DNA of 64,000 nucleotides, from assembly GCA_019973575.1 (NCBI GenBank), contig BPUI01000001.1, positions 2,802,342 through 2,866,341 on the forward strand, given 5' to 3'. Below, in pieces: positions 34,668-43,822 of this stretch. Position numbers and translations under genes: made by a program. Every line of letters begins with the position of its first letter. Position 1 is the first letter of the stretch. This stretch comes from Gemmatimonadetes bacterium T265 (GTDB lineage Bacteria > Gemmatimonadota > Gemmatimonadetes > Gemmatimonadales > Gemmatimonadaceae). Below the pieces are notes generated by a model. It made no database searches and had not been told where the DNA came from. It worked only from the letters and a program-made list of their open reading frames with translations.

Positions 34668-35972
34668 GTGCGGCGGGCCGAGGTGTCGTGGTGGATCGGC
34701 CGTGGCGTCTGGTCGCTCCTCGACCAGGGCCTGTTCGCGGCCTCGACCTTCCTCGTCAACGTCCTGCTCGCGCGCCGCACGTCCGCCCACGACTACGGCG
34801 CGTTCGTCGTCGCGTACTCCGCGCTCCAGGTGGTCGGCCAGTTGTACGTGGGCATGCTCATCGACCCGATGCAGGTGTTCGGCGCGGGCAAGCACTCGGC
34901 ACGGTTCCCGGCGTACGTACGCACGCTACTCCGCACGCACTGGCAGTTCACGGCACTCGGCGCGGCGGTGTTCGCCGCGATCGCCGGCGCGGTCGCGCGG
35001 ACGGGCGACGCCACGCTCGCCGGCGCGTTCGCCGGCGTCGCCGTGGGCGGGCCGTTCCTCACCCTCAGCTGGTTCATGCGCGGCGCGTGCGCGGCGCGGC
35101 TGCGCCCCGAACTCTCGTCGGCGGCCGGCGCCGTGAACCTCGCGCTCGTTCTCGGCGGCATCCACCTGCTGTACGAACGCGGGGTGCTCTCGCCACTTTC
35201 GGCCTTTGCCGTCATCGGCTGCGCGAGCGCGGTCTCGGCCGGGTGGCTGATCATGCGCCTCGGCGTGCGCGCCGCACCCGCGTTCGCCACCGCCGACCGG
35301 GCCGCCGCGTTGGTCGATCACCGGCAGTACGGCCGCTGGGCGTCCGGGGCCGGCGTGCTGAACTGGGTGCCGACCGAGATCTTCTACCTCGTCATGCCGA
35401 TCTGGGGCGGCCTCTCCGCGACGGCCGCGGTCAAGGCGATCGCGAACCTCATCCTCCCCGCCGTCCAGACGCAGTACGTGCTGACGAATGTGCTGACGCC
35501 GTCGCTCGTGGCGGTGCGCGGGCAGCCCGCGTTCGCGCGCATCCTGCGCGCGGCGGCGGTGACGGCCGCGGCCGGCTACTGCGCGCACTGGCTGTGCCTC
35601 GGCGTCCTGCGCGAACCGCTGCTGCGGCTGCTCTACGGCGGACGCTTCGCCGAGCACGCGGAGCTGCTGTGGGTGTTCGGCGCGGTGCCACTCGTCACGG
35701 GGCTCGGCGCGGTGCTGACGAGCGCACTCCGCGCGCTCGAGCGGCCGCGGGGGATCTTCTGGGCCGCCGTCGTGTCCGCGGCCGTCGCGCTCGCATGCAT
35801 CGCTCTCGTCGCCATGCGCGGCGCCGAGGGCGTGGCCGTGGCGCGCGTCGTGAGCGCGGCGGCATTCCTTGCGGTGCTCTGGAGTTACTACGCGGCCGCG
35901 CGGCGCGACGGTCGGCTGACGACCGGCGCCGTCGCGCCCGCACCCGCCCTCGACCTGGCGGCGGACGCATGA
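34668..35972 (+). CDS. Wzx-type polysaccharide flippase
   Basis: 434 residues from GTG at 34668; no in-frame canonical codon lies between the previous gene and this one. About twelve hydrophobic segments are visible, starting with WSLLDQGLFAASTFLVNVLLA, whose early Gln/Phe pattern and following RRTSAHDYGAFVVAYS are typical of the MATE/PST flippases. It would turn lipid-linked repeat units from the cytoplasmic to the periplasmic face. Its stop overlaps the ATG of the polymerase gene (ATGA). Confidence 0.85.
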   Translation: MRRAEVSWWIGRGVWSLLDQGLFAASTFLVNVLLARRTSAHDYGAFVVAYSALQVVGQLYVGMLIDPMQVFGAGKHSARFPAYVRTLLRTHWQFTALGAAVFAAIAGAVARTGDATLAGAFAGVAVGGPFLTLSWFMRGACAARLRPELSSAAGAVNLALVLGGIHLLYERGVLSPLSAFAVIGCASAVSAGWLIMRLGVRAAPAFATADRAAALVDHRQYGRWASGAGVLNWVPTEIFYLVMPIWGGLSATAAVKAIANLILPAVQTQYVLTNVLTPSLVAVRGQPAFARILRAAAVTAAAGYCAHWLCLGVLREPLLRLLYGGRFAEHAELLWVFGAVPLVTGLGAVLTSALRALERPRGIFWAAVVSAAVALACIALVAMRGAEGVAVARVVSAAAFLAVLWSYYAAARRDGRLTTGAVAPAPALDLAADA

Positions 35973-37531
35973 GTGCCACGCCCGCGTTCGACCGCGTCGG
36001 CGCCGGTTGGTTCAGCCCGAGCCACCGTGGTCCAACGCCGGCCGCCGCCGCCGCCCTGCTCGCCGCGGGCGTGCTCGGCGCCGTGGGCGGTATCGCGCCG
36101 GTGTGGGCGCTCGCTGCGGCAGTGGTCGCCTTCGCCGTCGCGGTGAGCGCGGCCTACTCCGAGCGGCTGCCGCGCGCCTTCCTCGCCGCCCTCGCCGCCC
36201 TCTTGCTCGTGTACCTCGTCCTCGGCAAGGGCGGCGCATACCTCAACGTTGGCGGGGTCTTCGTCGGCGAGTTGGTGCTCGCCTTCGGCCTGCTCGCCGC
36301 CGTCGCGAGTGGCGTCGCGCCGCTGGCGTTCCGCACGCCGCTCGCCTGGCTGGTCGTCGCGTTCGGCATCTGCGGCGCGCTGCAGACGATTCCCTATGTG
36401 CCGGTGTACGGCCGCGATGCGCTCCGCGACGCGGTGGTCTGGGGGTACGGCCTTTTCGCCCTGCTCGCGGCCGCATGCCTCATCCGCACGGGGTGGGTGC
36501 CGCGCACCGTCGCGGAGTACGGACGCTACCTCGCGTGGTTCCCGTTCTGGGTCCCGCCGCTCTGGGCCATCTTCACGTACGGCGGCGCGGCCGCGCCCAA
36601 AGTGCCGGGCACGGGCGGCGAGGTCCCGCTCATCTTCTTCAAGTCGGGCGACCCCGCGTTCCACCTGACGGGCATCGCGGCGTTCGTGATGCTCGGGCTC
36701 CACGAGTACGGTCGCGCGCGCAAGCCCACCGGCCTAACGCGGCTGCTCGGCCCGGGGGAGTGGGTCTGGTGGGGCGCGTGGCTCGTCGCGTTCGCGATCA
36801 CGGCCGCGACGAGTCGCGCGTCTCTACTCGCGATGCTCATCGCCCTCAGTCTCGTCCCGCTCGTCCGCCCCGCGACCAAGCTGCTGCGGCCGGCCGTCGT
36901 CACCGGCGCCCTCGTCTCGCTCTTCTTCGCGTCCAACATCCGCGTCGAGGTGCGCGACGGGCGGTACCTCTCGCCGCAGGAGATGGTCGCCAACCTGCGC
37001 AGCTTCGGCGGCGAGGACGCCCCGGGCAACCGCGACGCGACGCGCGAGTGGCGGCTGCAGTGGTGGAAGGACATCGTCGGCTACACGGTGTACGGCAAGT
37101 ACTTCTGGACGGGCAAGGGATTCGGCGTGAACCTCGCCGACGACGACGGCTACCAGGTCGAGGACGGCCCCTCGCCCCTACGCAGCCCGCACAGCGGGCA
37201 CCTCAGCATCCTCGCGCGCGCGGGCGTGCCCGGTTTCACACTGTGGGTCGTCATGCAGGCCGGGTTCGCCGTCGCGCTCGCGCGGGCGTACGCCCGCATG
37301 CGGCGTGCGGGCGAGGACTGGTGGGCCCGCGTCGACCTGTGGCTCCTCGCCTACTGGACCGCGTTCCAGGTGAACACGGGTTTCGAGGTGGCGCTCGAGG
37401 GGCCGCACGGGGGCATCTGGTTCTGGAGCCTGTTCGGCTTCGGACTCGCCGCGCTGGACGCGCAGCGCAGGCTCCCGCGTGCGCTGCGGCGGGGCACGGG
37501 CCGCCCGGAGGGCGCGCCATGGACCGCGTGA
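35969..37531 (+). CDS. Wzy/O-antigen ligase-like membrane polymerase
   Basis: 520 residues with around eleven helices (for instance about 25-60, 70-110, 125-155, 275-320) and a large periplasmic loop (about 325-415) containing REWRLQWWKDI, FWTGKGFG and SPHSGHLSILARAGVPG, the loop signature of the Wzy_C/O-antigen ligase family where an essential Arg and His lie. It joins repeat units in the periplasm or ligates chains. ATGA overlap with the flippase and a 13-bp overlap with the following transferase show tight coupling. Confidence 0.85.
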   Translation: MSATPAFDRVGAGWFSPSHRGPTPAAAAALLAAGVLGAVGGIAPVWALAAAVVAFAVAVSAAYSERLPRAFLAALAALLLVYLVLGKGGAYLNVGGVFVGELVLAFGLLAAVASGVAPLAFRTPLAWLVVAFGICGALQTIPYVPVYGRDALRDAVVWGYGLFALLAAACLIRTGWVPRTVAEYGRYLAWFPFWVPPLWAIFTYGGAAAPKVPGTGGEVPLIFFKSGDPAFHLTGIAAFVMLGLHEYGRARKPTGLTRLLGPGEWVWWGAWLVAFAITAATSRASLLAMLIALSLVPLVRPATKLLRPAVVTGALVSLFFASNIRVEVRDGRYLSPQEMVANLRSFGGEDAPGNRDATREWRLQWWKDIVGYTVYGKYFWTGKGFGVNLADDDGYQVEDGPSPLRSPHSGHLSILARAGVPGFTLWVVMQAGFAVALARAYARMRRAGEDWWARVDLWLLAYWTAFQVNTGFEVALEGPHGGIWFWSLFGFGLAALDAQRRLPRALRRGTGRPEGAPWTA

Positions 37532-38697
37532 CCGTCGCACTCGTACACAACTACTACCAGCACCCCGGCGGCGAGGACGTCGTGTTCCACGCCGAGGCCG
37601 ACCTGCTGGAGCGGTGTGGTCACCGCGTGCTGCGCTATACGCTCGACAACGCGGCCATCGCCCGGACGCCCCGCGTGGCGCTCGCGCGCGCGACGGTCTG
37701 GAACGGTGATGCGTACCGCGACCTGCGGCGTCTGCTCGCCGGGTCCGGGGTCGACGTCGTGCACTTCCACAATACGTTCCCGCTCGTCTCGCCTGCCGCG
37801 TACTACGCCGCGCGCGCCGAGGGCGCGGCGGTGGTGCAGACGCTGCACAATTTTCGGCTTCTGTGCGCCAACGCGAACCTCTTTCGCGACGGCCATCCGT
37901 GTGAACAGTGCGTCGGGCGGACCGTGGCCTGGCCCGGCGTCGTACACGGGTGTTATCGCGGCAGTCGCGCGGCGTCGGCCGTCACGGGCGCGATGCTCGC
38001 CGCGCACCGCGCAGCCGGTACGTGGTCGCGCGCGGTCGACCTGTACATCGCGCTCAGCGAGTTCGCCCGCGGCAAGTTCCTCACGCACGGCCTCCCGGCC
38101 GACCGAGTCCTCGTAAAACCGAACTTCGTCGCCGCCGACCCCGGGGCGGGTCGTCACGACGGACGGTTCGCGCTCTACGCCGGGCGCCTGACGACCGAGA
38201 AGGGCGTCGAGACCCTGCTCGCCGCGTGGGCGCGGCTCGGACCCGGGTACGCCCTGCGCGTGGCCGGCGACGGGCCGCTCGCGGCGCGTGCGGCGGCGAC
38301 CGCTGGCGTCGAATGGCTCGGCCAGCAGTCCAAAGCCGAGGTGATCGCGGCCATGCAGGCGGCGACCGTGCTCGTCTTCCCGTCCGAGTGGTACGAGCCG
38401 TTCGGGCTCACGCTCGTGGAGGCGCTCGCCACGGGGCTCCCGGTAATCGCGAGCGCGCGCGGGGCCGCGCCGGAGATCATAGAAGACGGCGTGAGCGGGC
38501 GCATCGTGCCGCCCGGCGACCCCGACGCCCTCGCGGCCGCGGTCGCCTGGGCGTTCGAGAACCCGGGCGCGCTTGCGACAATGGGCGCGCACGCCCGCGG
38601 CGCGTACGCGGCGCGCTACGGCGCCGCACGCGGGTACGAGGACCTCATGGCCGTTTACCGCGTCGCGACGGCGCGCGCGGCCGCCCAGCGCAGCTGA
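37519..38697 (+). CDS. Family 4 glycosyltransferase (GT-B fold)
   Basis: 392 residues from ATG at 37519, inside the end of the polymerase gene. The N-terminal domain opens VALVHNYYQHPGGEDVV and includes a CxxC-like CEQCVGR segment (about 131-137) seen in some GT4 subfamilies. The C-terminal donor domain has LYAGRLTTEKGVETLL and the E-x7-E motif in EPFGLTLVEALATGLPVIAS. It uses a nucleotide-activated sugar to extend the lipid-linked unit in the cytoplasm. It ends with TGATGA, overlapping the methyltransferase start by one base. Confidence 0.85.
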   Translation: MDRVTVALVHNYYQHPGGEDVVFHAEADLLERCGHRVLRYTLDNAAIARTPRVALARATVWNGDAYRDLRRLLAGSGVDVVHFHNTFPLVSPAAYYAARAEGAAVVQTLHNFRLLCANANLFRDGHPCEQCVGRTVAWPGVVHGCYRGSRAASAVTGAMLAAHRAAGTWSRAVDLYIALSEFARGKFLTHGLPADRVLVKPNFVAADPGAGRHDGRFALYAGRLTTEKGVETLLAAWARLGPGYALRVAGDGPLAARAAATAGVEWLGQQSKAEVIAAMQAATVLVFPSEWYEPFGLTLVEALATGLPVIASARGAAPEIIEDGVSGRIVPPGDPDALAAAVAWAFENPGALATMGAHARGAYAARYGAARGYEDLMAVYRVATARAAAQRS

Positions 38698-39617
38698 TGA
38701 CGACACCCACGCCGACCGCGACCGCGCGGACCCGCACCGCGCCGACCCCACCCGCGCCCCCGGCACCCGCCGACGCGCCCGATCCGGCGGTGGCCAAGCC
38801 GCGGCCCACCGAGCCGGCCGCGCTCGAGCGCGATTTTTACGTCGACACCGTGCGGCGCCTTCTGCGCGACGGGACGCTCACGCCCACGACGCGCGTGCTG
38901 GTCGTCTGCGGCGGCGACTACGACCGTCAGTCGCTGCTCGCCTGCGGCTTGACGGACGTCGTGATCTCCAACGTCGACCCGCGCATGCAGGGCGACGAGT
39001 TCGCGCCGTACGCGTGGAGCTTCCAGGACGTCGAGGACATAACGCTTCCGGACGGCGCGTTCGACTTCGTGATCGCGCACAGCGGCCTGCACCACTGTCG
39101 CTCGCCGCACCGCGGGCTGTGCGAGATGTACCGCGTCGCGCGGCGCGGGGTACTCGTGTTCGAGCCGCGCGACGGGCTGCTGCCGCGGCTGGCCGTCCGC
39201 CTCGACCTCGGGCAGGAGTACGAGGTCGCCGCGGTGTTCGACAACGGGATGGCGTTCGGCGGCGTCCGCAACACCGAGGTGCCGAACTTCGTGTACCGCT
39301 GGACCGAGGGCGAGGTGCGCAAGACGATCCAGAGCTACGCCCCGATCGGGCGTCACCACTTCGCGTTCTACTACGCGACCCGACTCCCGTGGAGCCGGCT
39401 GCGGATGCTGAAGAGTCGTGTCCAGCGCGCGGCCGCGCTCGCCGTGCTGCCGGTCGTCCGGCTCGCGGGCGTGTTGTTCCCGCGCGCCTGTAACAACTTT
39501 GCCTTTCTCGTTCTGAAGCCCGAGATCCCGCGCGGGCTGTTCCCCTGGCTGTCCGCGCCCGACGGCGTGCCCGCCCTCAACCGGGAGTGGGTGCGCGCGC
39601 GCTACACCGGCGCGTGA
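38697..39617 (+). CDS. Class I SAM-dependent methyltransferase
   Basis: 306 residues. After a Pro/Thr-rich leader of about 40 residues, motif I is the variant VLVVCGGDYDRQSLLACG (about 71-88) followed by motif II VISNVDPR and the post-II segment LPDGAFDFVIAHSGLHHC (about 120-137). The pattern is that of Methyltransf_11 enzymes, with an unusual Cys-Gly-Gly in place of GxGxG. The second half (200-306) is family-specific. As the last gene of the plus-strand run it probably methylates a sugar of the repeat unit, by analogy to other polysaccharide clusters. Confidence 0.75.
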   Translation: MTTPTPTATARTRTAPTPPAPPAPADAPDPAVAKPRPTEPAALERDFYVDTVRRLLRDGTLTPTTRVLVVCGGDYDRQSLLACGLTDVVISNVDPRMQGDEFAPYAWSFQDVEDITLPDGAFDFVIAHSGLHHCRSPHRGLCEMYRVARRGVLVFEPRDGLLPRLAVRLDLGQEYEVAAVFDNGMAFGGVRNTEVPNFVYRWTEGEVRKTIQSYAPIGRHHFAFYYATRLPWSRLRMLKSRVQRAAALAVLPVVRLAGVLFPRACNNFAFLVLKPEIPRGLFPWLSAPDGVPALNREWVRARYTGA

Positions 39618-39638
39618 TTACGACCGCCTGAACGCCGT

Positions 39639-39660
39639 GCGCGCGCCGGCTGGCGCGCGC
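39639..39660. terminator. Hairpin between convergent genes
   Basis: GCGCGCGCC and GGCGCGCGC pair perfectly around a 4-base loop in the 65-bp space where the methyltransferase and the lectin/beta-helix gene converge. It can act in both directions. No U-tract. Confidence 0.5.
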
Positions 39661-39682
39661 GGACAACCGGCGCCGCGCCCGG

Positions 39683-41416
39683 TCAGCGCGTGGTGAACGT
39701 GCCGCTTGGCTCCTGGCCGTACGCGCGCCAGGTGCCCCAGTCGCGGAGCGCGTCGTTCCAGTGGAACGGGTCCGCGAGCCCGGTCGGCGCGACGTAGACG
39801 TTCGCGTCGAAGCGGTTGCCGCGCGCCATGTAGTAGCTGGTGCCGTCGGGCACATCCTGGCCGATGCCGGCAAGCACGTTCATCGCGCCGGCGTGCGGGG
39901 CCGAGAGGGTCACCGTGTTCCCGTGCACCCAGAGCCGCTCCAGCGAGTGGGGGCCGTACTCGGCGGGCTCGCCGCGGACCTGCTGCTTGCCGGCGATGCC
40001 GACGGCGTTGTCGGCGACCGTGTTGCCCGTGACCTCGACGTCCGGCGACTCGGAGATGAGGATCCCGGCGCCGAAGAGCCACCCCTGGCTGCCGAACCCG
40101 TTCCGGGCGACTTGGTTGTTGCGGATCAGCGCCTGGTAGCTGATCTCGTGGAAGATGCCGGCGTGCGTGTTGTCCTCGACGCGGTTATTCTCGTAGAGGG
40201 TGTAAATATTGTTGATGTCGGTCCAGAGCCCCGCGCCGGTGTTGTGGTGCGCGAAGTTGCCGCGGATCACGGCCCAGCGCGTCTCCGTCAACTTCATCCC
40301 CGCGCCGCCCCACGCCGGATCGACCGTGCGCTGGTAGTTGTTGTACGCGAGTTCGTTGTTCTCGACAACGATCGAGTCGCCGACGCCCATCACGCCCGAC
40401 ATGCCGTTGTAGAAGATCCGGTTGTCGCGGACGGTCGTCAGGTGTCCCACGCGCACGCCGCCCATTGCGTTGTGGTGGATGTAGTTCCCGACCACGGTCC
40501 AGCCGCGGGACCCGTCGGCCGGGAGGTGGCCGCCGGCGCGCACCGGCGCGAACGCCTGCGGCGGGTTGTAGCCGCGGATCTCGAGGCCCTGGATGCGCAC
40601 GTTGCTGGGGTACGGCGTGGCGTCGCCGAGCCAGAACGCGTACTGGGCGGCGCCGCCCCCGTCGAGGACGGCGCCGGAGTCGCCGACGAAGGCGTCGCCG
40701 CTCTTCGGGACGACCGTCTGCTGCACGTACGTGCCCGCGCGGAACACGAAGGTGGTGCCCGCCGGATTCGCATCCACCTTGGCCTGAATGTTGTCCCCCG
40801 GGTAGACGGGCACGCCGCTCGGGGACGACGTGGCGCGCTGGGCCGCCGAGCGCACCACCCACCCCTGGTTCGCGCTGCCGCTGCACGTCCAGATCGTGAG
40901 GCGCGTCCCGTTCTGCGAACGCGCGCCGGTCACGTCGAGGCACTTGCCGTTGATCGCCGAGCGCAGCTCTCCCGCCGCCGTGAGCGTCCAGCGCTGGTTC
41001 GAGCCGCCGTGGCACGGCCAGGCAACGATCGCGTCGCCGTTGTTCCCGCGCGCGCCCCACACGTCCATGCAGCGCGCGCCGTTGTACGCGGTGATCATGC
41101 CGGAGGGCTGCAGGACGAGCTGTTGGTTCGCGCCGCCATGGCAGGTCCAGATCTGCACCGGCGCGCCCGGAGGGGGCGCGACCGCGGTGCCACCCGCAAT
41201 GTCCATGCACTTACCCGCCGCAAGGCGGGTGGTGATCATCGGAGTTGGCGTACCGCCGGAGATGTCGAGACTCGCCGAGGGCGTCGCGGGGGCCGCGGCC
41301 GCGGTCCGGCTGACGTCGAGCCCCGCCACGTGTTGGTCGGCGGTGCACGCCGTGGCGAGGGCGGCCGCGGTCACCGCCAGCGCGCAAGCTGCGACCGACT
41401 GCATACGAACGTACAT
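39683..41416 (-). CDS. Secreted ricin B lectin plus right-handed beta-helix protein
   Basis: 577 residues with a lipoprotein-type signal ending LATAC at about residue 24. Residues about 55-190 contain three ricin-B repeats (each CMDI/CLDV ... NQxx: NQQL, NQRW, NQGW). From YPGDNIQAKVDANPAGTTF (about 203) to the end it is a parallel beta-helix with repeated N-x-I/V-x-x-N turns (NYIHHNAMGGVRV, RNNQVARNG, VEVTGNTVADN). Such helices bind or cleave polysaccharides; I cannot identify catalytic residues. A paralogue follows immediately upstream on the same strand. Its place within the exopolysaccharide locus suggests that polymer as substrate or ligand. Confidence 0.8.
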   Translation of the reverse strand: MYVRMQSVAACALAVTAAALATACTADQHVAGLDVSRTAAAAPATPSASLDISGGTPTPMITTRLAAGKCMDIAGGTAVAPPPGAPVQIWTCHGGANQQLVLQPSGMITAYNGARCMDVWGARGNNGDAIVAWPCHGGSNQRWTLTAAGELRSAINGKCLDVTGARSQNGTRLTIWTCSGSANQGWVVRSAAQRATSSPSGVPVYPGDNIQAKVDANPAGTTFVFRAGTYVQQTVVPKSGDAFVGDSGAVLDGGGAAQYAFWLGDATPYPSNVRIQGLEIRGYNPPQAFAPVRAGGHLPADGSRGWTVVGNYIHHNAMGGVRVGHLTTVRDNRIFYNGMSGVMGVGDSIVVENNELAYNNYQRTVDPAWGGAGMKLTETRWAVIRGNFAHHNTGAGLWTDINNIYTLYENNRVEDNTHAGIFHEISYQALIRNNQVARNGFGSQGWLFGAGILISESPDVEVTGNTVADNAVGIAGKQQVRGEPAEYGPHSLERLWVHGNTVTLSAPHAGAMNVLAGIGQDVPDGTSYYMARGNRFDANVYVAPTGLADPFHWNDALRDWGTWRAYGQEPSGTFTTR

Positions 41417-41581
41417 CTGCTGCGACTTCTCCTACCAGCGCCGGCGGTGTGATTCGATGCGGCAACTCGGCGCGCCGCGCTGGGACGAGCGAGCTGGACG
41501 GGACGCGAGCCGTCCCGCGGTTCGGACGCCGAACCCCCGCCCGTCGTAACTGATGAGTTCGCCTGGCGCGACCAAACGCAA

Positions 41582-41614
41582 AGGCGCCCCAGGGACATCG
41601 TCCCTGGGGCGCCT
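41582..41614 (-). terminator. Strong intrinsic-type terminator between the two paralogues
   Basis: A perfect 15-bp stem, AGGCGCCCCAGGGAC with its complement, and a 3-base loop ATC. It begins 79 bases after the stop of the minus-strand gene at 41693; on the minus strand the stem is followed by TTTGCGTTT. The downstream paralogue therefore probably has its own promoter. Confidence 0.8.
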
Positions 41615-41692
41615 CACGTCGGCCGAGCGTCGGCCCGTCGAGCCGCGGGCGGTGTGCCTTAGGGCATCACCGCGCCCACGTCCCGCGTCGCG

Positions 41693-43381
41693 TCACGGGT
41701 TGAACGTGCCCGTCACGTCCTCGCCGTATGCCTTCCACTGCGCCGCCGTGTGCACGCCGTCCATCCACTGGAACGGGTACGTGTTTCCGGAGAGGGTGTA
41801 CGTGTTGTGGACGAAGCGGTTATTGCGGGTCGTGTAGTACGAGCTGGCGTCCGACATGCCGCCCTGGCCGATGCCCTGCCAGCCCGTCGACAGCATCGTC
41901 ACGTTGTTGTCGTGCACGTAGAGGTTGTTGAGCAGGTGGGGGCCGTACTGCGCGGCCTCCGTCCGGACCTGCTGGATGCCGACGATCCCCGAGTAGTTGC
42001 CCGTCAGCGTGTTGCCGTAAACCTCGACGTCGGGCGACGCCGAGATCACGATTCCGGCCCCGTAGAGCCACCGGCCCGTCTTGAGCCCGTTGCGGGCGAT
42101 CACGTTGTTGCTCACGACCGCCGCGTAGCTGATCTCGTGGAAGATCCCGGCGTCCGCGTTGTCCTGGATGCGGTTGCCGTCGTAGGTCGTGTTGATGTTG
42201 TTCAGGTCGGTCCAGAACCCCGGGCCTTCGTTGTTGTGCGAGAAGTTGTTGCGCACGACGAGGCCGTTGGTCTGCACGAATTTCGAGCCGCCGCCCGTGT
42301 TCCAGGTCCAGTCGAACTTGTCCTGATAGTTGTTGTAAGCGATCTCGTTGCCGGCGACGAGGATGTTGGCGCCGGCGCCGGTCAGCCCGACCTCGCCGTT
42401 GTGGTGGATGTAATTATTGAGAACCTGCGTCTGATTCCCGACGCGGATGCCGACGCGCGCGTTGTAGCGGATCTCGCACGAGTCGACAGTCCAGCTCGTG
42501 CCGCCGGCGGCCGGGTCGTTGTCTGCCACGCGGACGGCGCCGAAGTGGTCCGGCGAGTTGTAGTTCTGGATGACGATGTTGTGGACGCGGACGTTGTTCG
42601 GGTACGACGGCCCGCAGCACCCGGCCGTGAAGGCATACTGGGCCGAGTTCGCGCCGTCCATGATCGCGCCGGGGTCGCCGCGGAACACGTCGCCGGTCTT
42701 CGGCACGACGCTCTGTGCGCTGTACGTCCCCGCCCGCAGCAGGAAGGTCGTCCCGGCGGGATTCGCGTTGACCTTGGCCTGCAGGTTGTCGGTCGGGTAC
42801 ACGACCACGCCGCTCACCGTCGTGCTCGACACGGTCGGCGACTCGTTCCACGCCTGGTTCGCGCCGCCGGTGCACGCGTACACGTCGAGCGCCGCGCCGT
42901 TGGCGTTCTTCCAGCCGCCGACGTCGAGGCACTTGCCGTTGATGCCGACGATCTGGCCCGCGGAGGTCGCGACCCAGTTCTGGTTCGCGGCGCCGGTGCA
43001 CGTCGCGATGACGACCGCGTCGAGGTTGGCGCCGGTCCCCGTGCCCCCGACGGCGAGGCACAGCGACCCGTACTTGAGCGGGCCGGTCGAGAGCCACGTG
43101 AACTTCTGGTTCGCGTTGCCGTTGCACGAGTAGAGTTGGACCTGCGTGCCGGGCGTGGTGCTCGCGCCGGGGACGTCGACGCACTTGTCGGGCGCCATCT
43201 GGCTCACGAACGAGACCGCGGTCCCGCTCCCGGGCACGCTGCTCAGGGAGAACGACGGCGTGCCGAGCTGCGGCGCGACCGACGAGGCCGGCGCGGTCGC
43301 GTCCGAACAGGCAGTGACGACGACCAGCAGGGAAACGAAAGTTGCTGCGAGCGCGCGAATCCGATGCAAGGTGCCCTCCAT
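41693..43381 (-). CDS. Secreted ricin B lectin plus right-handed beta-helix protein, paralogue
   Basis: 562 residues from ATG at 43381; the open frame reaches further upstream but the lipoprotein signal (ending LVVVTAC, about residue 25) starts here. Three ricin-B repeats (about 50-185; NQKF, NQNW, NQAW) precede YPTDNLQAKVNANPAGTTFL and a beta-helix laid out as in its neighbour, including FHEISYAAVVSNNVIARNGL. The shared order and the near-identical turns show a tandem duplication followed by divergence. Target and activity are not determined. The C-terminus ends with a short conserved cap (FQWMDGVHTAAQWKAYGED). Confidence 0.8.
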   Translation of the reverse strand: MEGTLHRIRALAATFVSLLVVVTACSDATAPASSVAPQLGTPSFSLSSVPGSGTAVSFVSQMAPDKCVDVPGASTTPGTQVQLYSCNGNANQKFTWLSTGPLKYGSLCLAVGGTGTGANLDAVVIATCTGAANQNWVATSAGQIVGINGKCLDVGGWKNANGAALDVYACTGGANQAWNESPTVSSTTVSGVVVYPTDNLQAKVNANPAGTTFLLRAGTYSAQSVVPKTGDVFRGDPGAIMDGANSAQYAFTAGCCGPSYPNNVRVHNIVIQNYNSPDHFGAVRVADNDPAAGGTSWTVDSCEIRYNARVGIRVGNQTQVLNNYIHHNGEVGLTGAGANILVAGNEIAYNNYQDKFDWTWNTGGGSKFVQTNGLVVRNNFSHNNEGPGFWTDLNNINTTYDGNRIQDNADAGIFHEISYAAVVSNNVIARNGLKTGRWLYGAGIVISASPDVEVYGNTLTGNYSGIVGIQQVRTEAAQYGPHLLNNLYVHDNNVTMLSTGWQGIGQGGMSDASSYYTTRNNRFVHNTYTLSGNTYPFQWMDGVHTAAQWKAYGEDVTGTFNP

Positions 43382-43822
43382 GGGCGGTGCTGCCGAGCGT
43401 GCGGCGAGGGTGGTGAGGGGCGTGACGAGCGCACCCGTGGAACCAGCGGAGGCTGGTCCGGCGGAGCGCCGAGCTAAGAGGCGTGCCGGTGTGTCGGCGG
43501 GAACTGAATCCACGCCGTCCGGCCTGATATCGAGCTGTACGGGGCCGGCACACATCGCCGACCGACCCGCGACGTGAGAGGTAACCGTCTCGGAATCCCG
43601 AGCGGTGACGCGTCTCACTTAGGACGCATGTTTGCGCACGCCGCATGTAGCAGACGCGACGTAGGTCACATCGGCACGCGCCGACGACGCGGCGCCGCGT
43701 TCCGGCGCGTCGCTGGTGGCGCCGGCGGCGAGCACGGGTATAATCACGCCGGCCCTTCACCGGCCGGTCGCGGGCGCGGAACGCCCACGCGCGCGACGGC
43801 CAGGACGCTCTTCGAGGCACCC
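43382..43822. promoter_or_regulatory. 441-bp divergent promoter region, no gene seen
   Basis: This stretch separates the divergently read lectin gene and the membrane transferase gene. Open frames cross it, but they lack gene-like codon use and family features. The only conspicuous element is TATAAT at 43739-43744. Confidence 0.45.
43739..43744 (+). promoter_or_regulatory. Candidate -10 box TATAAT
   Basis: A perfect consensus hexamer in DNA where AT-rich words are rare, 79 bp upstream of the GTG at 43823. No convincing -35 lies 16-18 bases upstream. Confidence 0.35.

Noticed and set aside
41750-43477. 575-residue plus-strand frame opposite the lectin/beta-helix gene
   Set aside because: Val/Arg/Ala shadow; the minus strand shows lipobox, ricin repeats and a beta-helix.
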